Assembly: GCA_963728995.1 (NCBI GenBank)
Contig: CAVSMD010000003.1
Span: forward strand, 917,586-981,585
DNA: 64,000 nucleotides
Reading direction: 5' to 3'
Origin: FEN-1219 sp963728995
GTDB taxonomy: Bacteria > Pseudomonadota > Gammaproteobacteria > Steroidobacterales > Rariloculaceae
Shown here: one piece after another, positions 1 to 8,931 of the stretch
How positions within the stretch are numbered: position 1 is the first letter of the stretch
Layout of the letters: every line of letters starts with the position of its first letter
Position numbers and translations under genes: made by a program
The notes under the pieces: generated by a model
The model's input: only the letters and a program-made list of their open reading frames with translations
Told to the model about the DNA's origin: nothing
Database searches by the model: none

Positions 1-1
1 G

Positions 2-937
2 CTGCTCGGCACGGACGGACAACGGCATCACGCTTTGGCGCTCGGGGCGTTTGCCTCCTTCGACGAGCCGCTGTCGCCCGAAGAGCTCGGCCAGCAACTC
101 GAGCAGATGCGCCACCTTGCGCGACGCCCGAAACGAGACCTGCTCGTCGTCGCTGCGGACGGGAGCGCTCAGGACCACATCTCGCGGATCGTCGGCGGCG
201 CCGACATAGAGATCACACCCACGAGCTCCGGCATCGAGGCGCTACAGCACCTCGCTCGGCGCTCGTTCGACTGCGTGGTGCTCGGTCTTCGGCTGGGCGA
301 CATGTCCGGCCTCGATCTGCTTGCCGAAGCGCGGCGTCACCCGGCACTGGCGCACGTGCCGTTCGTGCTCTACAGCGAGAGCAACCTCGCCAACGCCGAG
401 AGCGCGCGAACGCGCGAGCTCGCTCGGGAGCTCGTACTGCGCAGTGTGCACTCGCCGGCGCGCCTGCTCGATGAGTCGTGTCTCTTTCTGCATCGGACCG
501 TCGACGATCTATCGCGCGAGCAGCAGGAGACGCTCCGCTCGCTCTACGAGAGCGACGAGTCACTCGCCGGCAAGAAGGTGCTCGTCGTCGACGACGACGA
601 GCGCAACATTTTCGCGCTGTCGAGCGTGCTCGAGCGTCACCGGATCGACGTGCTGAGCGCCGCGACCGGCTTCGACGCCATCCGACTCGTCGCGGAAACC
701 CCCGACATTGCGCTCGTGCTGCTCGACATCATGATGCCGGACATGGACGGTTACGAAACGCTGAGCAGGCTGCGGGCCAGGTCCGAGCTGCAGCGCTTGC
801 CCGTCATAGCGCTGACGGCCAAGGCCATGAAGGGCGATCGCGAGAAATGCCTCGAGGCCGGCGCGTCCGACTATATCGCCAAGCCCGTCGATACGCGCCA
901 GCTATTGTTGTTACTGCGCGCCTGGTTGCATCGCTGA
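2..937 (+). CDS. C-terminal part of a multi-domain hybrid sensor histidine kinase (two receiver domains), 5' end outside window
   Basis: The reading frame is open to the left edge, so the true start lies outside the window; the TTG at 35 is unlikely to be the start. Two receiver domains follow each other. The first (about 150-500) is degenerate: where the phosphorylated Asp should sit it reads VVLGLRLGDMSG. The second (about 575-935) is canonical, with an acidic pocket (VVDDDE), phospho-acceptor Asp in LLDIMMPDMDG, and the switch Thr and Lys in ALTAKAMKG and YIAKPVD. This tail matches the C-terminus of large HAMP/HisKA/HATPase/REC hybrid kinases that function as stress or biofilm sensors. The kinase core is not visible here. 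The stop is 17 bases before the next kinase gene, so both are probably co-transcribed. Confidence 0.8.
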   Translation: MLGTDGQRHHALALGAFASFDEPLSPEELGQQLEQMRHLARRPKRDLLVVAADGSAQDHISRIVGGADIEITPTSSGIEALQHLARRSFDCVVLGLRLGDMSGLDLLAEARRHPALAHVPFVLYSESNLANAESARTRELARELVLRSVHSPARLLDESCLFLHRTVDDLSREQQETLRSLYESDESLAGKKVLVVDDDERNIFALSSVLERHRIDVLSAATGFDAIRLVAETPDIALVLLDIMMPDMDGYETLSRLRARSELQRLPVIALTAKAMKGDREKCLEAGASDYIAKPVDTRQLLLLLRAWLHR

Positions 938-954
938 GCGGGCGGAGTCGACGC

Positions 955-2691
955 GTGAATCAAGCCACAGCCAACATACTCCTGGTAGACGATCAGCCGG
1001 CGCGCCTGCTGACGTACGAAGCGATTCTCGAGCGCCTTGGGCACAATCTCGTGCGCACGAGATCCGGCGCAGAAGCGTTGAAGCGACTCGATGACACCGA
1101 CTTTGCCGCCATTCTGCTCGACATCAGCATGCCGGGCCTCGACGGCTTCGAGACGGCACGGCGCATCCGCACGCATTCACGCGCGGCGCAAACCCCGATC
1201 GTGTTCGTCACGGGCGTCCACATCACGGACCTCGACCGCCTGCGCGGCTACGAGATTGGGGCCGCCGACTACGTGTACGTTCCGGTCATACCGGAAATAC
1301 TTCGAGGCAAGGTCCAGGTGCTCGTGCAGCTGTACATGCAGCGGCTCGAGCTGTCGCGACTCAACGAGGCGCTCGTCGCGGCCAACAGCAAGCTCGAGCA
1401 GGCGCATGAGCAGCTGAAGGAAGAAAAGGCCCTCGAGCTGCAAGAGCTGAACCGCTCCTTGGAGGTGACGAACCGGCGACTGACCTCCGAGATCGAGGAG
1501 CGTAGACGCACCGAGGAGCTGCTGAAGGAAGCCGCGCGACGCAAGGACGAGTTCATATCGATCCTCGCGCACGAGCTGCGCAACCCGCTATCGGCCATGC
1601 AAGGGGGCGTGGAGCTCCTTCGGCTGCCGAATCTGCCCGACGACAAGCGGGTCTGGGCCCGCGACCTGCTGCAGCGCCAGCTGCAGCATCTCGTCAGGCT
1701 CATCGATGATCTTCTCGACGTCTCGCGTATCACGACGGGCCGCGTGCAGCTGCGCAAGGAAACGATCGACGTCAAAGCCGCCGTTGCGCAATCGCTGGAC
1801 GCAACCCGGCCCCTCATCGAGGAGCGCGCGCACGAGGTGGAGCTCAACCTGCCGGATGAGCCGCTCTATGTCGAAGGCGACATGGTCCGATTGACGCAGG
1901 TGCTCGGCAACCTGCTGACGAATGCCGCCAAGTACATGGATCCGAGAGGCCGCATCACGGTGTCGGCCGAGAAGACGCCGGGACCGCCCGCCCACGTTCT
2001 GCTGCGCGTCCGCGACTGCGGCTATGGCCTGAAAGCCGACACGCTCGAGCGGATTTTCGATCTATTCGCGCGTGCGGACACGCCCAAGAGCCATGCCGAG
2101 TCCGGGCTCGGCATCGGCCTTGCCCTCGTGCGCGGGCTCGTCGAGGCCCATCGCGGCACGGTGCACGCCGCAAGCGACGGACCCGGCTGCGGCTCCGAGT
2201 TCATCGTGGATCTTCCCTTGTCCGACGCCAAGCCGCTGCCGGCAATACCGGTGCGCGGCATCGCGCGCAGGAACGCCCCGGGGTTGCGCGTGCTGATCAT
2301 CGACGACAACGTCGACGCGACTCACGGCCTCACGGTTTACTTGCAGGCCAACTCCGCGCACGAGCTGCGCGTGGCCGCGACGGGCGCCAAGGGCGTGGCG
2401 CTGGCCGCCGAGTTCGCGCCCGACATCGTGCTGCTCGATATCGGCCTCCCGGACATGGACGGCTACGAAGTGGCCCGTCGATTGCGCGGCATGATGGGCG
2501 TGAAGACCTCGCGGATCGTCGCGTTGACCGGCTATGGCGGCGAAGCCTACCGTCAGCGCGCCCGCGAAGCCGGCTTCGATCGTTTCCTGGTCAAGCCGAT
2601 CGAGTACGCGGCGCTCGAGCATGTCCTGGCGGACCCCATTGCAGGCGCGCCTGTCCCCGACACACGAGCCGCCGAAGGCGCGGCGTGCTGA
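955..2691 (+). CDS. Hybrid sensor histidine kinase: REC, coiled coil, HisKA, HATPase_c, REC
   Basis: Soluble hybrid histidine kinase of 578 residues, GTG start. An N-terminal receiver (residues 1-125, phospho-Asp 56 in LLDISMP) carries Val where the conserved Lys usually is (DYVYVPV). A Glu-rich coiled coil (about 130-195) links it to the HisKA domain, with the phosphorylated His at 206 in ILAHELRNPL. HATPase_c follows, with the N box around 314-327 (LTQVLGNLLTNAAKY), a G1-type box RDCGYGL and the glycine-rich SGLGIGLAL. A C-terminal receiver has phospho-Asp 495 in LLDIGLPDMDG. There are no membrane segments, so the input must come from a partner, plausibly the hybrid kinase encoded just upstream. 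The open frame continues far upstream of 955, overlapping the previous gene in another frame, and that part is not coding-like. Confidence 0.9.
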   Translation: MNQATANILLVDDQPARLLTYEAILERLGHNLVRTRSGAEALKRLDDTDFAAILLDISMPGLDGFETARRIRTHSRAAQTPIVFVTGVHITDLDRLRGYEIGAADYVYVPVIPEILRGKVQVLVQLYMQRLELSRLNEALVAANSKLEQAHEQLKEEKALELQELNRSLEVTNRRLTSEIEERRRTEELLKEAARRKDEFISILAHELRNPLSAMQGGVELLRLPNLPDDKRVWARDLLQRQLQHLVRLIDDLLDVSRITTGRVQLRKETIDVKAAVAQSLDATRPLIEERAHEVELNLPDEPLYVEGDMVRLTQVLGNLLTNAAKYMDPRGRITVSAEKTPGPPAHVLLRVRDCGYGLKADTLERIFDLFARADTPKSHAESGLGIGLALVRGLVEAHRGTVHAASDGPGCGSEFIVDLPLSDAKPLPAIPVRGIARRNAPGLRVLIIDDNVDATHGLTVYLQANSAHELRVAATGAKGVALAAEFAPDIVLLDIGLPDMDGYEVARRLRGMMGVKTSRIVALTGYGGEAYRQRAREAGFDRFLVKPIEYAALEHVLADPIAGAPVPDTRAAEGAAC

Positions 2692-2740
2692 GCACCCGGT
2701 AGCTCTCTTGCACTGCTCGCCGCGCGGGCGGCAACGACGT

Positions 2741-3130
2741 TCACGGGGTGCTCTTCCGCCCCCGGCGGCGCGATGCCAGTGCGAGCACCTCGAATTTCTT
2801 GCGGAACTCATCGAGCTCGTCGTCGTCGAGCTCCTCCAGATCGAGCAACGCGTTGCGCGCGCCCTTCGTCGAACGGATGAGCTCGTCCAGCTTCACCTGG
2901 ATAGCCTCCGTATCTCGGTTCTGCGTGTTCTGGATCAGAAAGACCATCAGGAACGTCACGATCGTGGTAGAGGTGTTGATCACGAGCTGCCACGTGTCGC
3001 TGAAGCGGAATAGTGGGCCGGTCACGACCCAGACCGCGATGAGCAAGACCGCGACGAAAAACATGGCCGGACGTCCGCAGAGCCACGCCGCCTCCTTCGC
3101 GAAACGTACGTACCAGCTTCGGTTGTGCAT
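2741..3130 (-). CDS. Low-affinity iron permease (Fet4-like) small membrane protein
   Basis: A 129-residue protein with two membrane helices (about residues 20-40 and 53-72) followed by the family signature FLIQNTQNRD and an acidic helical tail (EELDDDELDEFRKKFEVL). This fits the low-affinity iron permease family, which includes yeast Fet4; bacterial versions are small and their transport role is mostly unproven. The start at 3130 is chosen over an upstream in-frame ATG because GGAG lies a few bases before it and the protein then begins with MHNRSWY, as in relatives. It converges with the upstream kinase gene; no terminator is evident between them. Confidence 0.75.
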   Translation of the reverse strand: MHNRSWYVRFAKEAAWLCGRPAMFFVAVLLIAVWVVTGPLFRFSDTWQLVINTSTTIVTFLMVFLIQNTQNRDTEAIQVKLDELIRSTKGARNALLDLEELDDDELDEFRKKFEVLALASRRRGRKSTP

Positions 3131-3234
3131 GCAGGGCTCCTTCTCGCCGCGGCTTTGCTCGACTCCTGCAAAAACGGCGCCATAGACGCCCCCGCGACGA
3201 GCTCGCCGCCGCGCGCCGGCCCGCCGCAAACCGC

Positions 3235-4287
3235 TCAGTCGTCCTCCGATCCCTCGTGGCGGTTGTTTTTCTTGCGTGTCTTGGAGTCGTGCTGATCGCG
3301 TGACCGCTCGTCGCCGCCGCGCGCTTGGCCCTGCGGCTGCGGCTGCGGCTGCGGGGGCCGCGCCCCTGCTGCTCGGCCTTGGTCCTGGGGCGGCCGCGGC
3401 TTCGGCTGACCTTCGGCCTGCGGCGGCCGTGCGCCCGGTTGACCCTGCGCGCGGGGCGGCCGCGTGCCGGGTTGATCTCCCGTCTGCGCAGATTGATCTT
3501 GCGTCCGCGCAGACCGTGCCCCGCCGCCGCGGTCGGATTGCGGCGCAGGTCGAGAGCGCTCCTTAGCCTGCGGGCTCGGCGCTGGGTTGTTGCCGGAGTC
3601 TCGCGCACGCACGTCGGGCCGAGCCGTAGCGAGCACCGGCGGCTTGCCGTTGTTCTGCGCGGCGTGCAGCTCCGGCATGGCGCGCGCGTGCTGCACGTGC
3701 TGCGCTTGCACTTGCGTCTCCTGCACGTGCCGCTGCTGCGCGGCCGCGGCTTCGGGGGCCGTGGGCCGCGCCACGATGCCGCCGTTCCCGCCGTGGTAGC
3801 TCACTCGCTGCGGCGCGCGCGGCGTCTCGACCTTCTCCACGTAGGTGTTGCGGACGACCGTGACGTTCACGTTCGTGACGCTGCGATTGTAGAAGAAACG
3901 ACCGCCGTTCCAGCGGCCGCCGTAATAGCCGTGGCCGGGATAGCCGAAGCCGTAATCGATGCCGCCGTAAAAGCCCACGACGGGTCCCCAGTACCCTCCG
4001 GTGAAGACAAACGCAGTGTCCTCCCAGCTCCAGTAGCCCGGGGTCCAGAGCAGACCCGTTTGCGGCGGCAAGACCCAAGTGCCCGGCACCCAGTAGTAGC
4101 CGGCAGCGACGTCGTCCCAGGCCCAGTAGCCCGGCGTCCACAGGTAGCCCTCGCCGGGACACAGCGGTTGCTCGTAGACCGGCAACGGCGGAGGAGCGAC
4201 CGTGATCGAGACGCGTACTTGAGCGAGCGCCGGCAGGGTGGCCGCCAGCAACGCCATCGTGGCGATCGAACGCAACGCGACACGCAT
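3235..4287 (-). CDS. Secreted YXWGXW-repeat protein with Pro/Gln/Arg-rich tail
   Basis: A 350-residue exported protein. A Sec signal peptide (MALLAATLPALAQ) is followed by a region of repeated GYW/GTW motifs (LWTPGYWAW, YYWVPGTW, LLWTPGYWSW, FTGGYWGP, about residues 45-105) typical of the YXWGXW repeat family, then a Tyr/Gly-rich stretch. From about residue 170 to the end the sequence is low complexity, with repeated GQPGARPPQ-like units. Members are found in many proteobacteria, have no known biochemical function and probably sit in the outer envelope. The long antisense open frames here are caused by the GC-rich repeats and are not genes. Confidence 0.75.
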   Translation of the reverse strand: MRVALRSIATMALLAATLPALAQVRVSITVAPPPLPVYEQPLCPGEGYLWTPGYWAWDDVAAGYYWVPGTWVLPPQTGLLWTPGYWSWEDTAFVFTGGYWGPVVGFYGGIDYGFGYPGHGYYGGRWNGGRFFYNRSVTNVNVTVVRNTYVEKVETPRAPQRVSYHGGNGGIVARPTAPEAAAAQQRHVQETQVQAQHVQHARAMPELHAAQNNGKPPVLATARPDVRARDSGNNPAPSPQAKERSRPAPQSDRGGGARSARTQDQSAQTGDQPGTRPPRAQGQPGARPPQAEGQPKPRPPQDQGRAAGARPPQPQPQPQGQARGGDERSRDQHDSKTRKKNNRHEGSEDD

Positions 4288-4396
4288 AAAGTGCCTCCTT
4301 GCAGCTCTATACGGATTTAGTCTGCGCGCGTCGGGATTTGGTTCGAGGCACTCGAGCGTGCCTTCGTGGTCATCTGCCTGTCGCTATTCAGCGACG

Positions 4397-4873
4397 CTAG
4401 CGTTCGGGCGCATGGTGGATGTCGTCCACCCAGTGCACTTCCTCGGGCGCTTCGACCACCGGCAAGTCGAGGTTCACGACGACGGGCTCTTGCCCCGAGC
4501 GGCACAGCACGCAGTTGAGGGGCTCGCTGTCGGAGGCATTGATTTCCTGGTGCGGCACGTACGGCGGGACATAGATGAAATCGCCCGGGCCCGCCTCGGC
4601 GACGAACTCGAGCCGCTCGCCCCAGCGCATGCGCGCTTTGCCGCTGACCACATAGATCACGCTCTCGACGGGGCCGTGATGATGCGCGCCGGTCTTCGCT
4701 TTGGGATGGATGGTGACCGTGCCGGCCCAGAGCTTCTCGGCGCCCGTGCGAGCGGCCGTGATCGCTGCGGCGCGATTCATGCCGGGCGTCTGTGGCGTGT
4801 TGATGTCCAGCTCGCTCGAATGCACGACGCGCACGCCTTCGAACTTCCACTTCGGCGGTTGTTCTTGGCTCAT
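4397..4873 (-). CDS. Cupin-domain protein
   Basis: A 158-residue single-domain cupin. Motif 1 is visible as GAHHHGPVESVIYVVSG, with the metal-binding His residues and Glu, and motif 2 as GDFIYVPPYVPHQEIN with the fourth ligand His. There is no signal peptide. Similar small cupins serve as metal-dependent dioxygenases, isomerases or binding proteins; the substrate cannot be read from sequence. It is followed 25 bases later on the same strand end by the glutathione S-transferase gene's stop, so the two are probably co-transcribed. Confidence 0.8.
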   Translation of the reverse strand: MSQEQPPKWKFEGVRVVHSSELDINTPQTPGMNRAAAITAARTGAEKLWAGTVTIHPKAKTGAHHHGPVESVIYVVSGKARMRWGERLEFVAEAGPGDFIYVPPYVPHQEINASDSEPLNCVLCRSGQEPVVVNLDLPVVEAPEEVHWVDDIHHAPER

Positions 4874-4898
4874 ACGGACGAGGATAGCGCAGCTCGCG

Positions 4899-5651
4899 TC
4901 ATTTCACCTCCCGCAGGTGCGGGAAGCGTTCGCTGAGCAACGACCCGTGATAGTAGGTCGGCTCGAATGCGGCATGGCCGCGGATCCGGTCGAACCAGCT
5001 GGCGACGCGCGGCAGATCCTGCCAGGCCGGAAGGCGAAGATCGTGCATGCGCACCAGCGCCGGCATCACGGCCACGTCGGCCAGCGTGATCCTCCCGCCG
5101 AGCAACCACGGTCCACCGCTTTTGCCGATTTCCGCCTCCATGCGCTCGTAGGAGCGGCGCAGCCGGGCGAGCGCCGCGGCCATCTCCGTCTCGGAGAAGC
5201 CTTTTTGGCCCATGCTCAACATGAACTCGCGCCGCAGCGGCTTTGACTCCGCCATGGCCGTGAATTGCTCGCGGCTCATTTTTTGAAAGTTGGGCAGAAA
5301 AGCAAGATTGAACGTCGGCACACGCACGGCGGCCGCCGGCATCTCGTCGATGAAATGCATGAGCGCGCGCATGCGCGCGCGCAGGACCGGCGACTCCGGC
5401 GTGAAGCTCTCGGCGGGCTCGACCTCGTCGAGATATTCCGTGATGACCGTGGAGTCGATGACGATGTCGCCATCGTGCTCCAGCGTGGGGACTACGCCAT
5501 TGGGGTTGAGCGCGAGGTATTCGGGCTTGAGCTGGTCTCCGGCGAGCAGATTCAGCCTGACCTCTTCGAAAGGCAGCCGTTTGGCGTTCAGCACGAAGCG
5601 TACGCGCTGGCTGCACGTGGACTGGGGGGCGTTATAGAGCTTGAAGGTCAT
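4899..5651 (-). CDS. Glutathione S-transferase family protein
   Basis: A 250-residue cytosolic protein. The N-terminal thioredoxin-like domain (residues 1-80) begins MTFKLYNAPQSTCSQRVR, with candidate catalytic Ser or Cys, and contains the glutathione-binding NGVVPTLEHDG and DSTVITEYLDE motifs. The C-terminal helical domain runs to the end (LGGRITLADVAVMPAL). The start at 5651 has AGGAG seven bases upstream. An in-frame ATG at 5849 would extend it 66 residues across the divergent promoter region and is rejected. Likely role is glutathione conjugation or dechlorination/isomerisation of small electrophiles. Confidence 0.85.
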   Translation of the reverse strand: MTFKLYNAPQSTCSQRVRFVLNAKRLPFEEVRLNLLAGDQLKPEYLALNPNGVVPTLEHDGDIVIDSTVITEYLDEVEPAESFTPESPVLRARMRALMHFIDEMPAAAVRVPTFNLAFLPNFQKMSREQFTAMAESKPLRREFMLSMGQKGFSETEMAAALARLRRSYERMEAEIGKSGGPWLLGGRITLADVAVMPALVRMHDLRLPAWQDLPRVASWFDRIRGHAAFEPTYYHGSLLSERFPHLREVK

Positions 5652-5788
5652 GGGCGCTCCTGAAGCGCTGCCGGTGGCGGGGCCGATCGGATAGAGATGG
5701 TACTTTCCCGAGTACCCTTCGCGCGACCAGACGACGCCGTCGCGAGGGGCACCCTCTGCGGAGCGCGCTCCCGCGTCCGTCCCCTTGC

Positions 5789-5822
5789 TTACCGAGAGGA
5801 GTCGGACTACTCTCCTCGGTAA
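5789..5822. promoter_or_regulatory. Large imperfect palindrome, probable PadR operator
   Basis: An inverted repeat with 17-base arms matching at 13 positions: TTACCGAGAGGAGT on the left and ACTCTCCTCGGTAA on the right. It ends 14 bases before the GTG of the PadR gene and lies in the divergent gap facing the GST gene. PadR proteins bind dyad-symmetric sites in their own promoters, so this is the obvious autoregulatory operator for the PadR/permease operon. The symmetry is seen directly; binding is inferred. Confidence 0.65.
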
Positions 5823-5836
5823 CCAAGGGAAGAGCC

Positions 5837-6172
5837 GTGAGCAAACCAACGACCTTGGTCCAGGGAACGCTGGACCTCCTTGTCCTCAAGATGCTGGCGC
5901 TGACGTCCATGAACGGTTGGACGATCAGCCAGCGGCTCAAGCAGCTCTCGAGCGACGTGCTGCAAGTCAGCGACGGGTCCCTTTACCCCACCTTGCACAA
6001 GCTCGAGCACAGCGGCTGGATCGCTGCCGAATGGAAGCTCAGCGGAAACAATCGACGCGCGAAGTTCTATTCGCTCACGCGACTGGGCCGGAGGGCGCTC
6101 AAGAAGGAGACCGAGGATTGGGTGCGCCTCTCCGATGCGATCGGCCGCATCGTGCAACTGACGGAGGCGTGA
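5837..6172 (+). CDS. PadR family transcriptional regulator
   Basis: A 111-residue winged-helix regulator of the short PadR type: LVQGTLDLLVLKML at the N-terminus, the recognition region SDGSLYPTLHKLEHSGWI, and the wing with NRRAKFYSLTRLGRRAL. GTG start. Its stop lies 3 bases before the next ATG, so it is translationally coupled to the large permease gene. PadR/FtsX-type permease pairs are widespread; the regulator normally represses the pair and is released by a small ligand. The palindrome just upstream is the probable target. Confidence 0.9.
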   Translation: MSKPTTLVQGTLDLLVLKMLALTSMNGWTISQRLKQLSSDVLQVSDGSLYPTLHKLEHSGWIAAEWKLSGNNRRAKFYSLTRLGRRALKKETEDWVRLSDAIGRIVQLTEA

Positions 6173-6175
6173 GTC

Positions 6176-8851
6176 ATGAGCATCGAGCAATGGCTGTACA
6201 AGGCGCCGCTCATGTTCCGCTCCGTGTTTCGCCGCGGGTCGCTCGAGCGAGAGCTGGACGACGAGCTTCGCTTCCACTGGGATCAGCTCATCCAGCAGAA
6301 CCTGGCCCGAGGCATGAGCGAAACGGAAGCGCTCGAGGAGGCCAAACGCACGTTTGGCGGTCTCGACGTTCGAAAAGAAGAGTGTCGCGACAACTGGGTC
6401 GTCGCGACCATCGACCGCCTTTCGCTCGATACGAAGTACGCTCTGCGCAGACTACGCCACGATTGGGGATTCGCGACGGGTGTATTCCTGCTCTTGGCGG
6501 TGGGTATCGGCGGCAACGTCGCCGTGTTCTCGATCGTTCGCAGCATCCTCTTGAAACCGCTGCCGTATTCCGACCCTGAGCGTCTCGTCGTGGTGCAGGA
6601 ATCGCTATCGCAGCGCGATACCGGCCCGCGGGCCGTGAATGCGCTGCACTACCTCGAGTGGCGCAAGTGCGGATGCTTCGCCGAGACTGCGCTTTCGGAC
6701 TTCGTGCAGGAGCTCAATCTCGCGGGCGAAGGAGAACCCGAGCGCGTCGCTTCGATGCACGTGACGCCCAAGGGCATTTCGATGCTCGGCGTCGCGCCCC
6801 AGCTGGGACGCACCTTCGCGGCCGAGGATGGCGAGCCGGGGAAGGACAACGTCGTCCTGATCAGCGACGCGCTTTGGCGCGGGCACTTCGGCGCCGACCC
6901 GAGTGTCATCGGCCGCAATATCGAGCTCGATGCGGTCCCGACGACGGTCATCGGCGTCTTGCCGCCCGGGTTCCGCTACTACGGCGCTTACGGACCGAGC
7001 AACGCACGCATCGATGTCTATCGCCCTTGGGGTCCCGTGCCTCCACCTTGGTGGTCGTGGAACAACAACTACAGCTACCGCGCCGTCGCTCGCCTGGCTG
7101 CCGGCGTCTCGCTCCAACAGGCGTCCGCCGAGATCGACGCGATTCAGTCCGGGATCGCGGCGGAGCATTTCGACGCACCGAACACGTCGCTCAGGCTCGC
7201 CGTGCGAGTGACCCCGCTGCTCGACGACGTCACCGGTCAAAGCCGCGAGGGCCTGTGGCTGTTGCTCGCGGCCGTCGGCGCCGCGCTCCTCGTCGCTTGC
7301 TTGAACATCGCGAATCTCATGCTCGTCAGAGCCGCCACGCGCATTCGGGAGGCGGCCGTGCGCAGCGCGCTTGGGGCGAGCCGCGTCGCGATAGTCCGCG
7401 GCTTACTCATCGAAGGCGCGGCGCTCGCATTCGCCGGCGCTGTCGCCGGCTGCCTGATCGGGGCTGCCGTGCTGAGGGTGTTCACGGTCTTCCCGCAAAC
7501 CGGGCTGCCTCGACTCGAAGAGGTGCGCATGGACTGGCTCGCGCTGGCCGTCACTTCGGCGCTGGCCGTCGGCTGCACGCTGGTGTTCGGGCTGCTGCCG
7601 GCGCTGAAGCTCACGCGCGCCGATCCGCAGGATGCGCTGCGCGAGAGTAACCGCTCGGTCAGCGCCTCGGCGCCGCGCGTCAGGGCCCGGCAGGCCCTCG
7701 TGTCCGTGGAGGTGGGTTTGAGCGTGACCCTGCTGATCGTCGCGGGGCTGCTGTTGACGAGCTTCGTGCGCCTGGGTGAAGTCGACCGCGGGTTCGAAGC
7801 GAGCAACGTGCTCACGGCCGAGGTCGGAATACCCTTTCTGCGCTACAACAGCGATGACAAGGCGCTCGTTTTCTGGAGCTCGCTGCTCGGGAAGCTACGA
7901 GCCGCCCCTGGCGTTGTGGCGGCGGGGATCACCTCGTCGCTGCCGCTGCGCGGGGACAATTATGGGTCGGCCGCGATTCGCGACGGCGAGCATCCCTCAT
8001 TCGCGGAGCAACCGCAGGTTCAATACCGCTTCGTATCCGACGGCTACTTCAGCGCGCTCGGGATCGGGCTCCTCGCCGGCAGACCGCTGCGCGAGGCGGA
8101 CACCGGTCACAAGGTGGCCGTGATCTCGCAACGCGTGGCGGATTTGCTTTGGCCCGACACGAGTCCGATCGGCCGGCGCTTTCACCGCGGCGTGCCAGGG
8201 GAGACGTTCGAGGTCGTCGGTCTCGTCCCCGACGTGCCGACGAGGGATCTCGCCACCAAGCCCGCGCCGATTGTCTATGCGCCGCTGACCGCCACGGGCG
8301 GCATCGTTTTTCGTCTCGCCTCGGTTGCCGTCCGGACCCGCGGGGACCCAGCGACAGCGGTCACCACGCTGCGCAATGCCGTCGCCTCACTCGACGCTGG
8401 GCTGGCCATCTCCAAGGTGCAGACGATGTCGGACATCGAGGCGGCATCGCTCGGCGCGCGCCGCTTTCAGCTCGGCCTGGTCGCCGCATTCGCGGTCGCG
8501 TCGCTGCTCATCGCGGGCCTCGGCACCTACAGTGTGCTCGCCTACACCGTGACGGCGCGTGCGCACGAGTTCGCTCTGCGGATGGCGCTCGGCGCGGGCC
8601 GCGGTAAGGTGTTGATCATGGTGCTTCGCCAGGGTCTCACACCCGTCCTGCTCGGACTCGCCCTTGGAATCGCGGCCGCCCTCGCATTCGGGCGGCTGCT
8701 TTCGAACCTGTTCTTCTCGGTCGTGCCGAGCGACGCGACCACGCTCACGACGGTCACGGCCGTGACGCTCGGCGTCGCGGTGCTGGCCGGGCTGGTGCCG
8801 GCGCAGCGCGCGGCGCGCACCTCCCTCCTCGACGCGCTGCGTTACGAGTGA
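6176..8851 (+). CDS. ABC transporter permease of the MacB/FtsX family (ADOP type)
   Basis: An 891-residue inner-membrane protein. An N-terminal cytosolic helical segment (residues 1-85, LERELDDELRFHWDQL) is characteristic of the so-called acidobacterial duplicated orphan permeases. A first FtsX unit follows: a membrane helix at about 95-120, a large periplasmic MacB-like domain, then helices at about 350-480. A second unit contains helices near 510-535 and three at the C-terminus, ending in the family signature PAQRAARTSLLDALRYE. No ATPase gene is adjacent, as usual for this type. Probable role is efflux or mechanotransmission across the envelope under PadR control. Confidence 0.9.
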   Translation: MSIEQWLYKAPLMFRSVFRRGSLERELDDELRFHWDQLIQQNLARGMSETEALEEAKRTFGGLDVRKEECRDNWVVATIDRLSLDTKYALRRLRHDWGFATGVFLLLAVGIGGNVAVFSIVRSILLKPLPYSDPERLVVVQESLSQRDTGPRAVNALHYLEWRKCGCFAETALSDFVQELNLAGEGEPERVASMHVTPKGISMLGVAPQLGRTFAAEDGEPGKDNVVLISDALWRGHFGADPSVIGRNIELDAVPTTVIGVLPPGFRYYGAYGPSNARIDVYRPWGPVPPPWWSWNNNYSYRAVARLAAGVSLQQASAEIDAIQSGIAAEHFDAPNTSLRLAVRVTPLLDDVTGQSREGLWLLLAAVGAALLVACLNIANLMLVRAATRIREAAVRSALGASRVAIVRGLLIEGAALAFAGAVAGCLIGAAVLRVFTVFPQTGLPRLEEVRMDWLALAVTSALAVGCTLVFGLLPALKLTRADPQDALRESNRSVSASAPRVRARQALVSVEVGLSVTLLIVAGLLLTSFVRLGEVDRGFEASNVLTAEVGIPFLRYNSDDKALVFWSSLLGKLRAAPGVVAAGITSSLPLRGDNYGSAAIRDGEHPSFAEQPQVQYRFVSDGYFSALGIGLLAGRPLREADTGHKVAVISQRVADLLWPDTSPIGRRFHRGVPGETFEVVGLVPDVPTRDLATKPAPIVYAPLTATGGIVFRLASVAVRTRGDPATAVTTLRNAVASLDAGLAISKVQTMSDIEAASLGARRFQLGLVAAFAVASLLIAGLGTYSVLAYTVTARAHEFALRMALGAGRGKVLIMVLRQGLTPVLLGLALGIAAALAFGRLLSNLFFSVVPSDATTLTTVTAVTLGVAVLAGLVPAQRAARTSLLDALRYE

Positions 8852-8931
8852 CCCGCAGAGGGTGCCGCGGCCACAATTCCGCGAGCGCCGACCCTTGCCA
8901 GCGCCGGTGGCTCGGGGTTAGAACTTCCCCC

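Noticed and set aside
478..954. Upstream extension of the second hybrid kinase
   Set aside because: Overlaps the first kinase's receiver domain in another frame; the GTG at 955 begins a normal receiver domain.
3325..4320. Long plus-strand open frame opposite the YXWGXW gene
   Set aside because: Arg/Leu-rich composition caused by the GC-rich repeat; it has no start context and the minus-strand protein has a real signal peptide and family repeats.
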